A stretch of 29,490 nt of DNA, taken from Methanobacteriota archaeon. GTDB lineage: Archaea > Thermoplasmatota > Thermoplasmata > RBG-16-68-12. Below are positions 15,547-22,092 of the stretch, in pieces; the first letter of the stretch is position 1, and every line of letters starts with the position of its first letter. The stretch covers positions 1 to 29,490 of the forward strand of contig VBLZ01000102.1 in the NCBI GenBank assembly GCA_005878515.1, written 5' to 3'. The notes under the pieces were generated by a model, which was given only the letters and a program-made list of their open reading frames with translations, did not search any database and was not told the origin of the DNA. The position numbers and the translations under genes are program-made.

Positions 15547-16326
15547 ATGCCCGGCTTCGTCAAGATGGAGATGGAGGACCGCCTCGCGATCGTGACAGTG
15601 AACCGCCCGGATTCCCTGAACGCGCTGAACTCGATCATCTTGCGGGAGCTCTCGGTGGCGATCGAACATCTCTCGATGGCGGCCGACGTCGGAGCGATCA
15701 TCCTGACCGGTGCGGGCGACCGTGCGTTCGTCGCCGGCGCGGACATCAAGGAGATGGCGAACCTCTCGGGCCTCGAGATGCAGCACTTCTCCGAAATGGG
15801 CCGACGGCTCGGAGATGCGATGGCGTCGTGCAACAAGCCAATCATCGCCGCGATCAACGGGTTTGCCTTGGGCGGCGGCTGTGAACTCGCCCTGGCCTGC
15901 GACATCCGGATCGCGTCGGTCCGCGCGGAGCTGGGCCAGCCGGAGGTCGGCATCGGCATCATCCCTGGATTCGGAGGAAGCCAGCGCCTCCCGCGCCTCG
16001 TCGGCCCGGGCTGGGCCGCGGAGATGATCTACACCGGGGATCGGATCAACGCCGCGACGGCGGAACGGATCGGTCTGGTGAATCGCGTCGTCCCCGCGGA
16101 CCGCCTTCTGGCCGAGGCCAAGGCCCTCGCCCACAAGATTCTAGAGAAGAGCCCCGCCGCGATCGCGCTGGCGAAGGCGTGCCTCCGGGCGGCGTGGGAC
16201 ATGCCCCTCTCCGCCGGATTGGACTTCGAGACGGCTGCGTTCGGAATTGTTGGGTCGACCCAGGACAAGGCGGAAGGGATGCGCGCCTTCGTCGAGAAAC
16301 GGAAGCCCGCCTGGACGGGCGCCTGA
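15547..16326 (+). CDS. Enoyl-CoA hydratase (crotonase family)
   Basis: Hydrates trans-2-enoyl-CoA to 3-hydroxyacyl-CoA, the step before the dehydrogenase encoded at 13625. 259 residues, full length. Crotonase marks: VNRPDSLNALN, the oxyanion-hole segment AFVAGADIKEM (about 60-70), the second segment INGFALGGGCELALACDIRIAS with catalytic glutamate at about E113, and LGQPEVGIGIIPGFGGSQRLPR with the second glutamate at about E133. Both glutamates of true hydratases are present, so a hydratase is more likely than an isomerase or dehalogenase. ATG 15547 has a Shine-Dalgarno GGAGGAA at 15535-15541. The gene ends directly against the 3' end of the small minus-strand ORF at 16327. Confidence 0.95.
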   Translation: MPGFVKMEMEDRLAIVTVNRPDSLNALNSIILRELSVAIEHLSMAADVGAIILTGAGDRAFVAGADIKEMANLSGLEMQHFSEMGRRLGDAMASCNKPIIAAINGFALGGGCELALACDIRIASVRAELGQPEVGIGIIPGFGGSQRLPRLVGPGWAAEMIYTGDRINAATAERIGLVNRVVPADRLLAEAKALAHKILEKSPAAIALAKACLRAAWDMPLSAGLDFETAAFGIVGSTQDKAEGMRAFVEKRKPAWTGA

Positions 16327-16497
16327 TCAGTACGATTCGAACTCCTCTTGCAAGTCGATCACGACCTGCTCCAGGACTTCCTCGAACGAGGAGCTCCGGT
16401 ACTCGCGCATCCCGCCGAGTTCACTCTGGATGCGGGCGATGAAATTGTTTGAGCTCTTCAGGAATTCGACGTTCACGAGGGATTCTTCCATCGTCAT
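16327..16497 (-). CDS. Small acidic protein of 56 residues, function unknown
   Basis: This ORF is below common length cut-offs. The product begins MTMEESLVNVEFLKSSNNFI and ends EEVLEQVVIDLQEEFESY; it is acidic, looks all-helical, and has no cysteines, signal peptide or membrane segment. Support for its being real: a good TATA box (CTTAAATAG on this strand at 16552-16560); a Shine-Dalgarno CAGGAG at 16501-16506, well spaced for the second ATG at 16491 (54 residues) and close to the first at 16497; and clean abutment with the crotonase 3' end with no overlap. It is divergent from S17e across a 200-base promoter region. No family recognised. A short adaptor or regulator is a guess. Confidence 0.72.
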   Translation of the reverse strand: MTMEESLVNVEFLKSSNNFIARIQSELGGMREYRSSSFEEVLEQVVIDLQEEFESY

Positions 16498-16697
16498 CCG
16501 CTCCTGGGGGACGGTGCGGCGTGGGGTCCCATTCGGGCGTATCCGAGGTCCCTATTTAAGAGTTGCCCGCAGAGTGTGTCGGAACCAAACAAGCCGCCGC
16601 GGCCCTCGCGAAACGCGTCCGCGTCGCGGTTCTCCTCCGAACCTTTATTTAGCACACGCCCTTTGGAGCGCTTCCTCGTACTGAGCGGAGTGAATCG
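16498..16697. promoter_or_regulatory. Divergent promoter region between the 56-residue protein and S17e
   Basis: A 200-base non-coding stretch with a TATA box for each direction: CTTAAATAG on the minus strand at 16552-16560 and CTTTATTTA on the plus strand at 16643-16651. Shine-Dalgarno motifs precede both genes (CAGGAG at 16501-16506 minus; GGAG at 16687-16690 plus). The 80 bases between the two boxes show no further repeat that I can see. Confidence 0.6.
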
Positions 16698-16889
16698 TTG
16701 GGTAATATCCGGCCGACGTACATCAAGCGCGTCGCGATCGAACTCGCAAAGCTCTATCCGAACGAGTTCACGGATGACTTCGACCACAACAAGGCGAAGG
16801 TCTCCGAGCTTTCCGACGTGCGGAGCATCCTGATGCGCAACCGGATCGCCGGATACATCACCCGATACCGGCAGCGACTGGCCGTGTAG
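16698..16889 (+). CDS. rps17e: Ribosomal protein S17e (eS17)
   Basis: 63-residue small-subunit ribosomal protein found in archaea and eukaryotes and absent from bacteria, so a firm domain marker. The product reads MGNIRPTYIKRVAIELAKLY at the start and ends NRIAGYITRYRQRLAV, matching the family along its whole length. The start codon is TTG 16698, with GGAG seven bases upstream and a TATA box at 16643-16651. It lies 49 bases before the ABC transporter genes on the same strand; readthrough is possible, but a functional link is not implied. Confidence 0.96.
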   Translation: MGNIRPTYIKRVAIELAKLYPNEFTDDFDHNKAKVSELSDVRSILMRNRIAGYITRYRQRLAV

Positions 16890-16938
16890 GCCCTCCGACC
16901 CTTCCGCGCGGTCCGAGGAGACTCGGAATCGATCCCAA

Positions 16939-17949
16939 ATGCCCTACGCGGTCGAGACGCGCGACCTCACTCGAGTGTTCGCCGGGAAAAAGAAGCATTG
17001 GTGGCGCAAGCCCAAGCCGAACGAGGAAGAGTCCCGTGGCCCGGTCACCGCGTTGGACGGCGTGTCCCTGCAGATCCGCGAGGGCGAGCTCTTCGGCCTT
17101 CTCGGCCCGAACGGAGCGGGGAAGACGACGCTCATCAAGATCCTCGCGACGCTTCTCCTCCCGACGTCCGGAAAGGCCTTCGTCGCGGGCAACGATGTCA
17201 CGAAGGACCCGTTCCCGATCCGCCAGCGGATCAACATGGTCTCCGGCGGAGAAACGTCGGGCTACGGCCTCCTGACGACGCGCGAGAACATCTGGATGTT
17301 CTCCCAGTTCTACGGGGTGCCGAGCAAGGTTTCGAAGGCCCGGATCGACGAGCTCATGCATGCGTTCGGGCTGTGGGACAAGCGGGATGCAAAAGTGCGG
17401 CTGATCTCGTCCGGGCAGCGGCAGAAGATGAACATGATCCGCGGTTTCGTCACGGAGCCGGACATCCTCTTCCTCGACGAGCCGACGCTCGGCTTGGACG
17501 TGAATGCCGCGCGCACGATCCGCGAATACGTCATGAACTGGGTGCGTGGGCAGTCGGGCAAGACGGTCCTCCTCACGACACACTACATGGCGGAGGCCGA
17601 CGAGATGTGTGACCGGATCGCCATCATCGATAAAGGGAAGATCCTCGCGTGCGACACGCCCGAGAATCTGAAGCGGATGATCCATACGCAGACCACATTC
17701 CGTCTCGAAGTGGACCCCCTTCAGGACACGTCGACCTTCCAGCGGATGGACGGAGTCGTGAATTTCTCCCTCCGGGACGACGCCTCGAAGAATCGGACCG
17801 AGCTGACGTTCATCCTGGAGAACGAGGCCCCGGTCGCGGAAATCCTCAGCGCGATCACGGCTCAAGGGGCCAAGGTCCACGCCCTGCGCAAGACGGAACC
17901 AACCCTGGAGGACGTCTTCATCAGCATGGTAGGCCGGGGGTTCGAATGA
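16939..17949 (+). CDS. ABC-2 type transporter, ATP-binding subunit
   Basis: 336 residues, DrrA-like. Seen: Walker A GPNGAGKTT (about 56-64), Q-loop region QRINMVSGGETSGYGLLTTREN, a degenerate signature SSGQRQKMN (about 158-166, in place of LSGGQ), Walker B DILFLDEPTLGLD (about 175-187) and H-loop TTHYMAEADEMCD. After the NBD a C-terminal domain of about 110 residues (FRLEVDPLQD onward, ending TLEDVFISMVGRG) matches the extra domain of drug/lipid ABC-2 exporters. An unusual basic insert (KKKHWWRKPKPNEEES, about 17-32) interrupts the N-terminal strand region. It forms an operon with the two permeases by an ATGA overlap. Export of a drug, lipid or glycan is likely; substrate unknown. Confidence 0.93.
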   Translation: MPYAVETRDLTRVFAGKKKHWWRKPKPNEEESRGPVTALDGVSLQIREGELFGLLGPNGAGKTTLIKILATLLLPTSGKAFVAGNDVTKDPFPIRQRINMVSGGETSGYGLLTTRENIWMFSQFYGVPSKVSKARIDELMHAFGLWDKRDAKVRLISSGQRQKMNMIRGFVTEPDILFLDEPTLGLDVNAARTIREYVMNWVRGQSGKTVLLTTHYMAEADEMCDRIAIIDKGKILACDTPENLKRMIHTQTTFRLEVDPLQDTSTFQRMDGVVNFSLRDDASKNRTELTFILENEAPVAEILSAITAQGAKVHALRKTEPTLEDVFISMVGRGFE

Positions 17950-18869
17950 CCGCGGCCGTGGCCCGCCGGTCCGACCTCCGGTTCCGGATCGGACTCAACC
18001 TGCGCTCGATTGTCGGCCGCGCCTACCCGAGGGTCATCGGTGCGAATCGCGAGCCCTCGTGGATCTTCTTTGAGGCAGTCCTCCCTCTGCTGTCGATCGC
18101 GGCGTACGTCTACATCTACCGCGCGATCGCACTCAATCAGGTCGCCGCGAACCCCGTCGACGCGCCCCGCATCCTGGCCAACATGAATGCACTGGTGGCC
18201 AGCGTCGTGCTCGGAGGGGCGATGGTCGCGTTCTGGTTGAACGTGCTGTGGTCGATGGCAAGCCAACTGTACTGGGAGAAGGAGATTGGAAACCTTCAAT
18301 TGTACATGATGGCGCCGATGAACCGGATGGCCTTGCTCGGCGGCATGGCCGTCGGCGGGATGTTCATGACCTCGGTACGCGCGGTCTCCACGCTGGTCGC
18401 CGGCGTCGTGGTGTTCGGCGTGGTCTTCCAGGTTGCGAATCCATTGATGTTGCTGGCCGTCTTTTTCGTCACCCTCATCGCCCTCTACGGACTGGGGATG
18501 TTCTTCGCGTCCCTGTACTTGCTCTGGGGACGCGAGGCGTGGAACCTGTCCGCCCTCATGGAGGAGCCGATCTTCTTCTCGAGCGGCTTCTACTTCCCTC
18601 TCGGTGGCCTCTACCAGTCCGGCGGATGGGGTTCTGTGGTCGCCGTCTTGGGCTCCATCATCCCGGCGGGTCTCGGCCTCGACGCACTCCGCCAGCTCAC
18701 CCTCGGAGAGACGGCGTTCGGGGGAAAGTTCTGGGTCCTCAGCGCGCCCGTGGAACTCGAGATCCTCGTGGTCCTCGCGGTCGGATTCTTGATTCTCGCA
18801 AGGTACGCCCTCGCGTACCTAGAGACGCTCGCGAAGCGCGAGGGGAAGCTGACCTCACGGCATCAATGA
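17946..18869 (+). CDS. ABC-2 type transporter, permease subunit 1
   Basis: 307 residues with about six membrane helices: WIFFEAVLPLLSIAAYVYIY, VASVVLGGAMVAFWLNVLWS, MALLGGMAVGGMFMTSVRAV, STLVAGVVVFGVVFQV, LMLLAVFFVTLIALYGLGMF and LEILVVLAVGFLILARY. The intracellular coupling segment SQLYWEKEIGNLQLYMMAPM and the later EEPIFFSSGFYFPLGGLY are typical of ABC-2 permeases. The start is ATG 17946, overlapping the ATPase stop (ATGA). The open frame upstream lies within the ATPase gene and is discarded. The stop overlaps permease 2 in the same way. Together the two permeases probably form a heterodimer. Confidence 0.92.
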   Translation: MTAAVARRSDLRFRIGLNLRSIVGRAYPRVIGANREPSWIFFEAVLPLLSIAAYVYIYRAIALNQVAANPVDAPRILANMNALVASVVLGGAMVAFWLNVLWSMASQLYWEKEIGNLQLYMMAPMNRMALLGGMAVGGMFMTSVRAVSTLVAGVVVFGVVFQVANPLMLLAVFFVTLIALYGLGMFFASLYLLWGREAWNLSALMEEPIFFSSGFYFPLGGLYQSGGWGSVVAVLGSIIPAGLGLDALRQLTLGETAFGGKFWVLSAPVELEILVVLAVGFLILARYALAYLETLAKREGKLTSRHQ

Positions 18870-19723
18870 ATACGTACTGGCGGACCTTCAAGACGGCGGC
18901 CTGGCTCGGCTGGGAAATGGATTCGAACTGGACGGAGCCATGGCTGTTCGTCATCTACTCGATTGTCAAGCCCGTGGCGGGAGCGTTCATCCTCATCTTC
19001 ATGTACGTCGTGATCTGGTCGATCAACGGGATTCCGGACCCTCACTCCTTCGCCTTCCTCTACGTCGGGAACGCCTTCTTCATCTTCGTCGGCTCGACCC
19101 TGTTCGGGACGTTCCAGGTCATCCAGTCCGACCGGGAGTGGTACCAGACGATCCGATACGTGTACATCTCGCCGATCTCCTACTACGTGTACATCCTCGG
19201 GCGGGCGTTCTCGAAGATCGTCGTATCGGTCTTCGCCGTCCTGATTACGTTGGCCTTCGGGGTATTCCTCCTTGCCTCCTATGGGGTCCAGATGCAGCTC
19301 ACCCTCGACCGCCTGCCATTGTTCTTCGTCAGCCTGGCGCTGGGTCTCTTCGTCCTCCTGGCGATCGGCATTACCCTCGGCGCCGCGACGTTCCTGATGG
19401 CCCGCCACTCGCAGACCCTGGCGGAGGCGGTCCCGGGCGTCTTCTACGTCTTTTGCGGCGTCCTGTTCCCGCTCACGATTCTGCCCACCTGGGGACAGGC
19501 GATCGGAGAAGCCATCCCACTCACGTATTGGTTCGAGATCACCCGGCGAATCCTCTTGCCCTTCCAACTCAATACCGGCCTCGCGGGCTTCGACGACCTC
19601 GAGATTCTCGCCTTCCTCCTGGTGTCCACCGTCATCTTCTTCGCCCTCAGCATCGGCGTGTTCAAATTGGGCGAGTATCTGGCTCGGAGGGCGGGCAAGA
19701 TCGACATGACGACGTCGTACTAG
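18866..19723 (+). CDS. ABC-2 type transporter, permease subunit 2
   Basis: 285 residues, six predicted helices, ABC-2 permease pattern: VIYSIVKPVAGAFILIFMYV, a coupling segment IQSDREWYQTIRYVYISPIS, SKIVVSVFAVLITLAFGVFL, then AVPGVFYVFCGVLFPLTILP followed by PLTYWFEITRRILL. It is not an obvious copy of permease 1, so the membrane part is a pair of distinct subunits. ATG 18866 overlaps the permease 1 stop (ATGA). Its stop codon and the stop codon of the convergent Rpp21 gene share the four bases CTAG at 19720-19723. Confidence 0.92.
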   Translation: MNTYWRTFKTAAWLGWEMDSNWTEPWLFVIYSIVKPVAGAFILIFMYVVIWSINGIPDPHSFAFLYVGNAFFIFVGSTLFGTFQVIQSDREWYQTIRYVYISPISYYVYILGRAFSKIVVSVFAVLITLAFGVFLLASYGVQMQLTLDRLPLFFVSLALGLFVLLAIGITLGAATFLMARHSQTLAEAVPGVFYVFCGVLFPLTILPTWGQAIGEAIPLTYWFEITRRILLPFQLNTGLAGFDDLEILAFLLVSTVIFFALSIGVFKLGEYLARRAGKIDMTTSY

Positions 19724-20061
19724 GCGCGGGACGCGCGACGGCCGGCTTGTTCCCGGCGATACGGATACCGCTGGACGGCGCCACAGGTGGTGCACGTCAC
19801 GACGACCCGACCCCGCCCAACGCGGACGCGAGCGCTGACAGAGGGGAGGAGGAACGCGAGGCACTTCTTGCAAAAGGACCGCTTGAAGGGCGCCGGAACT
19901 CGAACGTTGTAACGCATCCCGATCCGCCGCGCGAGTTCGACGTATCGTCGCGCACGGCCTGCGTGGCGTTGGAGCGCCTCGCCCTCGGCCAGGTGGAATA
20001 GAGTCGTCATCCGCTCAAGGGCGATCCGCCGCTCCATCCCGCGATGCCGTCGCTTCGCCAT
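19720..20061 (-). CDS. rnp4: RNase P protein component 4 (Rpp21/Rnp4)
   Basis: Protein subunit of archaeal ribonuclease P, which trims the 5' leader from pre-tRNA; it binds zinc and the specificity domain with Rpp29. 113 residues from ATG 20061: a basic helical N-terminus (MAKRRHRGMERRIALERMTT), a segment RRYVELARRIGMRYNVRVP, then the zinc ribbon FCKKC (C64, C67) and CTTCG (C90, C93), ending in a basic tail. The open frame goes up to 20109, but a TATA box (GATTTTAAG on this strand at 20084-20092, BRE-like CCGAAG before it) lies 27 nt before ATG 20061, so the longer form would start upstream of the promoter. The message is probably leaderless. Confidence 0.93.
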   Translation of the reverse strand: MAKRRHRGMERRIALERMTTLFHLAEGEALQRHAGRARRYVELARRIGMRYNVRVPAPFKRSFCKKCLAFLLPSVSARVRVGRGRVVVTCTTCGAVQRYPYRREQAGRRASRA

Positions 20062-20083
20062 CGGACCATGGACCGTTCCCGCA

Positions 20084-20098
20084 CTTAAAATCCTTCGG
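20084..20098 (-). promoter_or_regulatory. BRE/TATA promoter of rnp4
   Basis: The minus strand reads CCGAAG-GATTTTAAG. The box centre is 27 nt from ATG 20061, which places transcription initiation at or within a few bases of the start codon. This decides the start of rnp4 in favour of 20061. Confidence 0.6.
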
Positions 20099-20146
20099 AA
20101 GTCGCCCATGGTTTCTTACCCCGAAATCGCAATGGTCTAACCGCGA

Positions 20147-20347
20147 ATGGCCGCGCGTGCCGTCTTGGTCCGTTTCGTCGGCGTCGCCATGCTTGTCTAT
20201 CTGGCTCTAGTGATCGGCGTCGCCATAGTCCGCCCCGAGTTTTGGTCGCTTGTTGCGATTTTCTTCGTGATGCTGTGGCTTTGGGGATTTTCATTGTCGC
20301 ACGCCTATGTGCTCACTCACGACGGAATCAGTTCGAGCAAACGGTGA
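20147..20347 (+). CDS. Small two-helix membrane protein, function unknown
   Basis: 66 residues: a basic start (MAARAVLVRF), two membrane helices (VGVAMLVYLALVIGVAIV and LVAIFFVMLWLWGFSLSHAY), and a short polar end. No family recognised. A weak T-rich element (TTTCTTACC near 20112) precedes it. The local composition is AT-richer than the neighbours, which fits a hydrophobic coding region. It lies between the divergent rnp4 and the same-strand peptidase gene. Moderate confidence that it is expressed: the length is short, but the clear hydrophobic pattern and the ATG make it better than chance. Confidence 0.5.
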   Translation: MAARAVLVRFVGVAMLVYLALVIGVAIVRPEFWSLVAIFFVMLWLWGFSLSHAYVLTHDGISSSKR

Positions 20348-20366
20348 CCAGCCTCGGGCTACGAAT

Positions 20367-20375
20367 CCTTAAGAT
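20367..20375 (+). promoter_or_regulatory. Putative TATA-like box of the M24 peptidase gene
   Basis: CCTTAAGAT on the plus strand, about 35 nt before the GTG start at 20406, giving a leader near 10 nt. It lies in the 58-base gap after the small membrane protein gene. Confidence 0.45.
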
Positions 20376-20405
20376 GCGCATGACGTTTGGGCGCGGGGGA
20401 TTCTC

Positions 20406-21497
20406 GTGCGCGACCGCGTGCGGCGCATTTTCCGCAATGTGAACGACGGCCTGGACCTGATCGTCTTCCTCAACTCCACGGAGCCGCACATCGACCGTTC
20501 GTTCTTCTACGCGACCGGTTTGACGGATGGACTGTTCGAGGGCTGCGGTGCCTGGCTCACGCCGGACGGCGGCTGCGAGATCACGACATCAGCGTTGGAG
20601 GAGGAAGCCGCGAAGAAGAGCGGCCTCCCGCTCCACGTGTTCCAGACCCGCGACGAGTCGACCCGCCGCATGAAAGCTGCGCTCAAAGGCCATCGGAAGG
20701 TCGGTATTAACGCGGCTGAGCTCACCCAGGCCGCGTTCGAGCGACTCAAGAAACAGGCGTCCAAGTCGACGCGGTTCGTCGATGTCTCCGAGGCGGTCAT
20801 GAAGACCCGGCTCGTGAAGGACGCGGAGGAGATCAAGCGGATCCAGAGGGCGTGCGACATCGCGACGAAATCCTTCGAGGAAACGCTTCCGTTCGTCCGC
20901 TCGGGGGTCGCGGAGGCCGAGGTCGCCTCCGAGCTCGTGTACCGGATGCAGAAGAACGGGGCCACGGGACCGTCCTTCCACACGATCGTCGGGTCCGGTC
21001 CGAACGGGGCGGAGCCGCATTACACGGCGGGAGAGCGGAAGATCGAGCGCGGGGACATGATCGTGATCGACTTCGGCGCGATATACCACATGTACTGCTC
21101 CGACGTCACGCGGACCGTGGTCGTGGGCTCGGCGTCCGAGGAGCAGCGCCGCATGCACGGCACCGTTGCCCGGGCCCAGGCGGCGGCGCTCGCGCGGATG
21201 AGACCCGGTTCGAAGGCGAAGTCGGTCGATGCGGCCGCGAGGGATCTGATCGACCGGACGAAGTACAAGGGGCGGTTCATCCACGGACTCGGGCATTCAA
21301 TCGGGCTCGCGGTCCACGACGGCGGTGCGCTGAACGCGTCGAGCAACCTCGTGCTCCGTCCGAACATGGTCTTCACGGATGAACCGGGAGTGTACGTCCC
21401 CGGATTCGGAGGGGTGCGCATCGAAGACGACGTCCTCATCACGAAGGGCAGTCCGCGATACATGAGCACCGCACCGCGGGATCTGTTGGAACTCTGA
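20406..21497 (+). CDS. M24 metallopeptidase (Xaa-Pro aminopeptidase/prolidase family)
   Basis: Cleaves N-terminal Xaa-Pro bonds or dipeptides with a dinuclear metal site. 363 residues: an N-terminal creatinase-like domain about 1-135 and a C-terminal pita-bread domain. All five metal ligands are visible: IDFGA (D222), CSDVTRT (D233), GLGHSIGLAVHD (H297), TDEPGVY (E326) and VRIEDD (E340). The segment AGERKIERGDMIVIDFGA is typical of the family. GTG start at 20406. Whether it acts on peptides or dipeptides cannot be told. The protein probably serves cytosolic peptide recycling; there is no signal peptide. Confidence 0.93.
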   Translation: MRDRVRRIFRNVNDGLDLIVFLNSTEPHIDRSFFYATGLTDGLFEGCGAWLTPDGGCEITTSALEEEAAKKSGLPLHVFQTRDESTRRMKAALKGHRKVGINAAELTQAAFERLKKQASKSTRFVDVSEAVMKTRLVKDAEEIKRIQRACDIATKSFEETLPFVRSGVAEAEVASELVYRMQKNGATGPSFHTIVGSGPNGAEPHYTAGERKIERGDMIVIDFGAIYHMYCSDVTRTVVVGSASEEQRRMHGTVARAQAAALARMRPGSKAKSVDAAARDLIDRTKYKGRFIHGLGHSIGLAVHDGGALNASSNLVLRPNMVFTDEPGVYVPGFGGVRIEDDVLITKGSPRYMSTAPRDLLEL

Positions 21498-21503
21498 GCG
21501 CCT

Positions 21504-22052
21504 TCAGGCGGCCGGTCCTTCGCGGAGCTCACGCGCCAGGATGCTCATCCGCATGACGTTCACGAAGCGTCCGTCCTTGTAGATGTCCTCGCGGTGCACG
21601 CCCTCGCGCTGGAACCCGAGGCGCTCGTAGGTTCGGAGGGCCCTCGTGTTGTACTCGAGCACGTCGAGCGAGATCTTGTTGAGGCCCAGCACGTCGAAGC
21701 CGTACCGCAGGACGACCCGCATCGCCTCCGTGCCGTACCCGTGGGACCAGAACGACGGCTCGCCGATCACGATCCCGACTTCGGCCTTGCGGTGGACCCG
21801 GTCGATCTTGTGCAGACCGAGGTTCCCGACGTGCTGGCCTTCGACCTCGATCGCGAAGATCTGTTCGTCCGTCCGCCGTTCGTAATCGCGGAACCACCGC
21901 TCTTCCTCGGCGAGCGTCACCGGGGCGTCCCGCCCAAGGAAGCGGATGATCTGGGGATCCGAAAACCACTTCACGCAGCGCCGAAGGTCCGTCGAGGCGA
22001 GCGGCCGGAGGAGGACCCGTTCTCCGCGCAAGACCCGGCGGGCTTCCAGCAC
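21504..22052 (-). CDS. GNAT-family N-acetyltransferase (RimJ/RimL-like)
   Basis: Transfers an acetyl group from acetyl-CoA to a primary amine. About 182 residues from GTG 22052. Seen: GERVLLRPLASTDLRRCVKW, RFLGRDAPVTLAEEERWF, the strand IEVEGQHVGNLGLHKID, the acetyl-CoA loop SFWSHGYGTEAMRVVL, and ISLDVLEYNTRALRTYERLG with a terminal GRFVNVMRMS. This is the pattern of the RimJ/RimL/SpeG group. The frame is open to 22136 and would then overlap the PKD gene end by 44 bases with a basic, featureless extension; a TATA-like GTCTTTAGC (22075-22083, minus) 27 nt before GTG 22052 supports the shorter form as a leaderless message. Substrate unknown. Confidence 0.88.
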   Translation of the reverse strand: MLEARRVLRGERVLLRPLASTDLRRCVKWFSDPQIIRFLGRDAPVTLAEEERWFRDYERRTDEQIFAIEVEGQHVGNLGLHKIDRVHRKAEVGIVIGEPSFWSHGYGTEAMRVVLRYGFDVLGLNKISLDVLEYNTRALRTYERLGFQREGVHREDIYKDGRFVNVMRMSILARELREGPAA

Positions 22053-22092
22053 ACGCTCGGCACGCGGGCGAGGCGCTAAAGACCTTTGCCCG

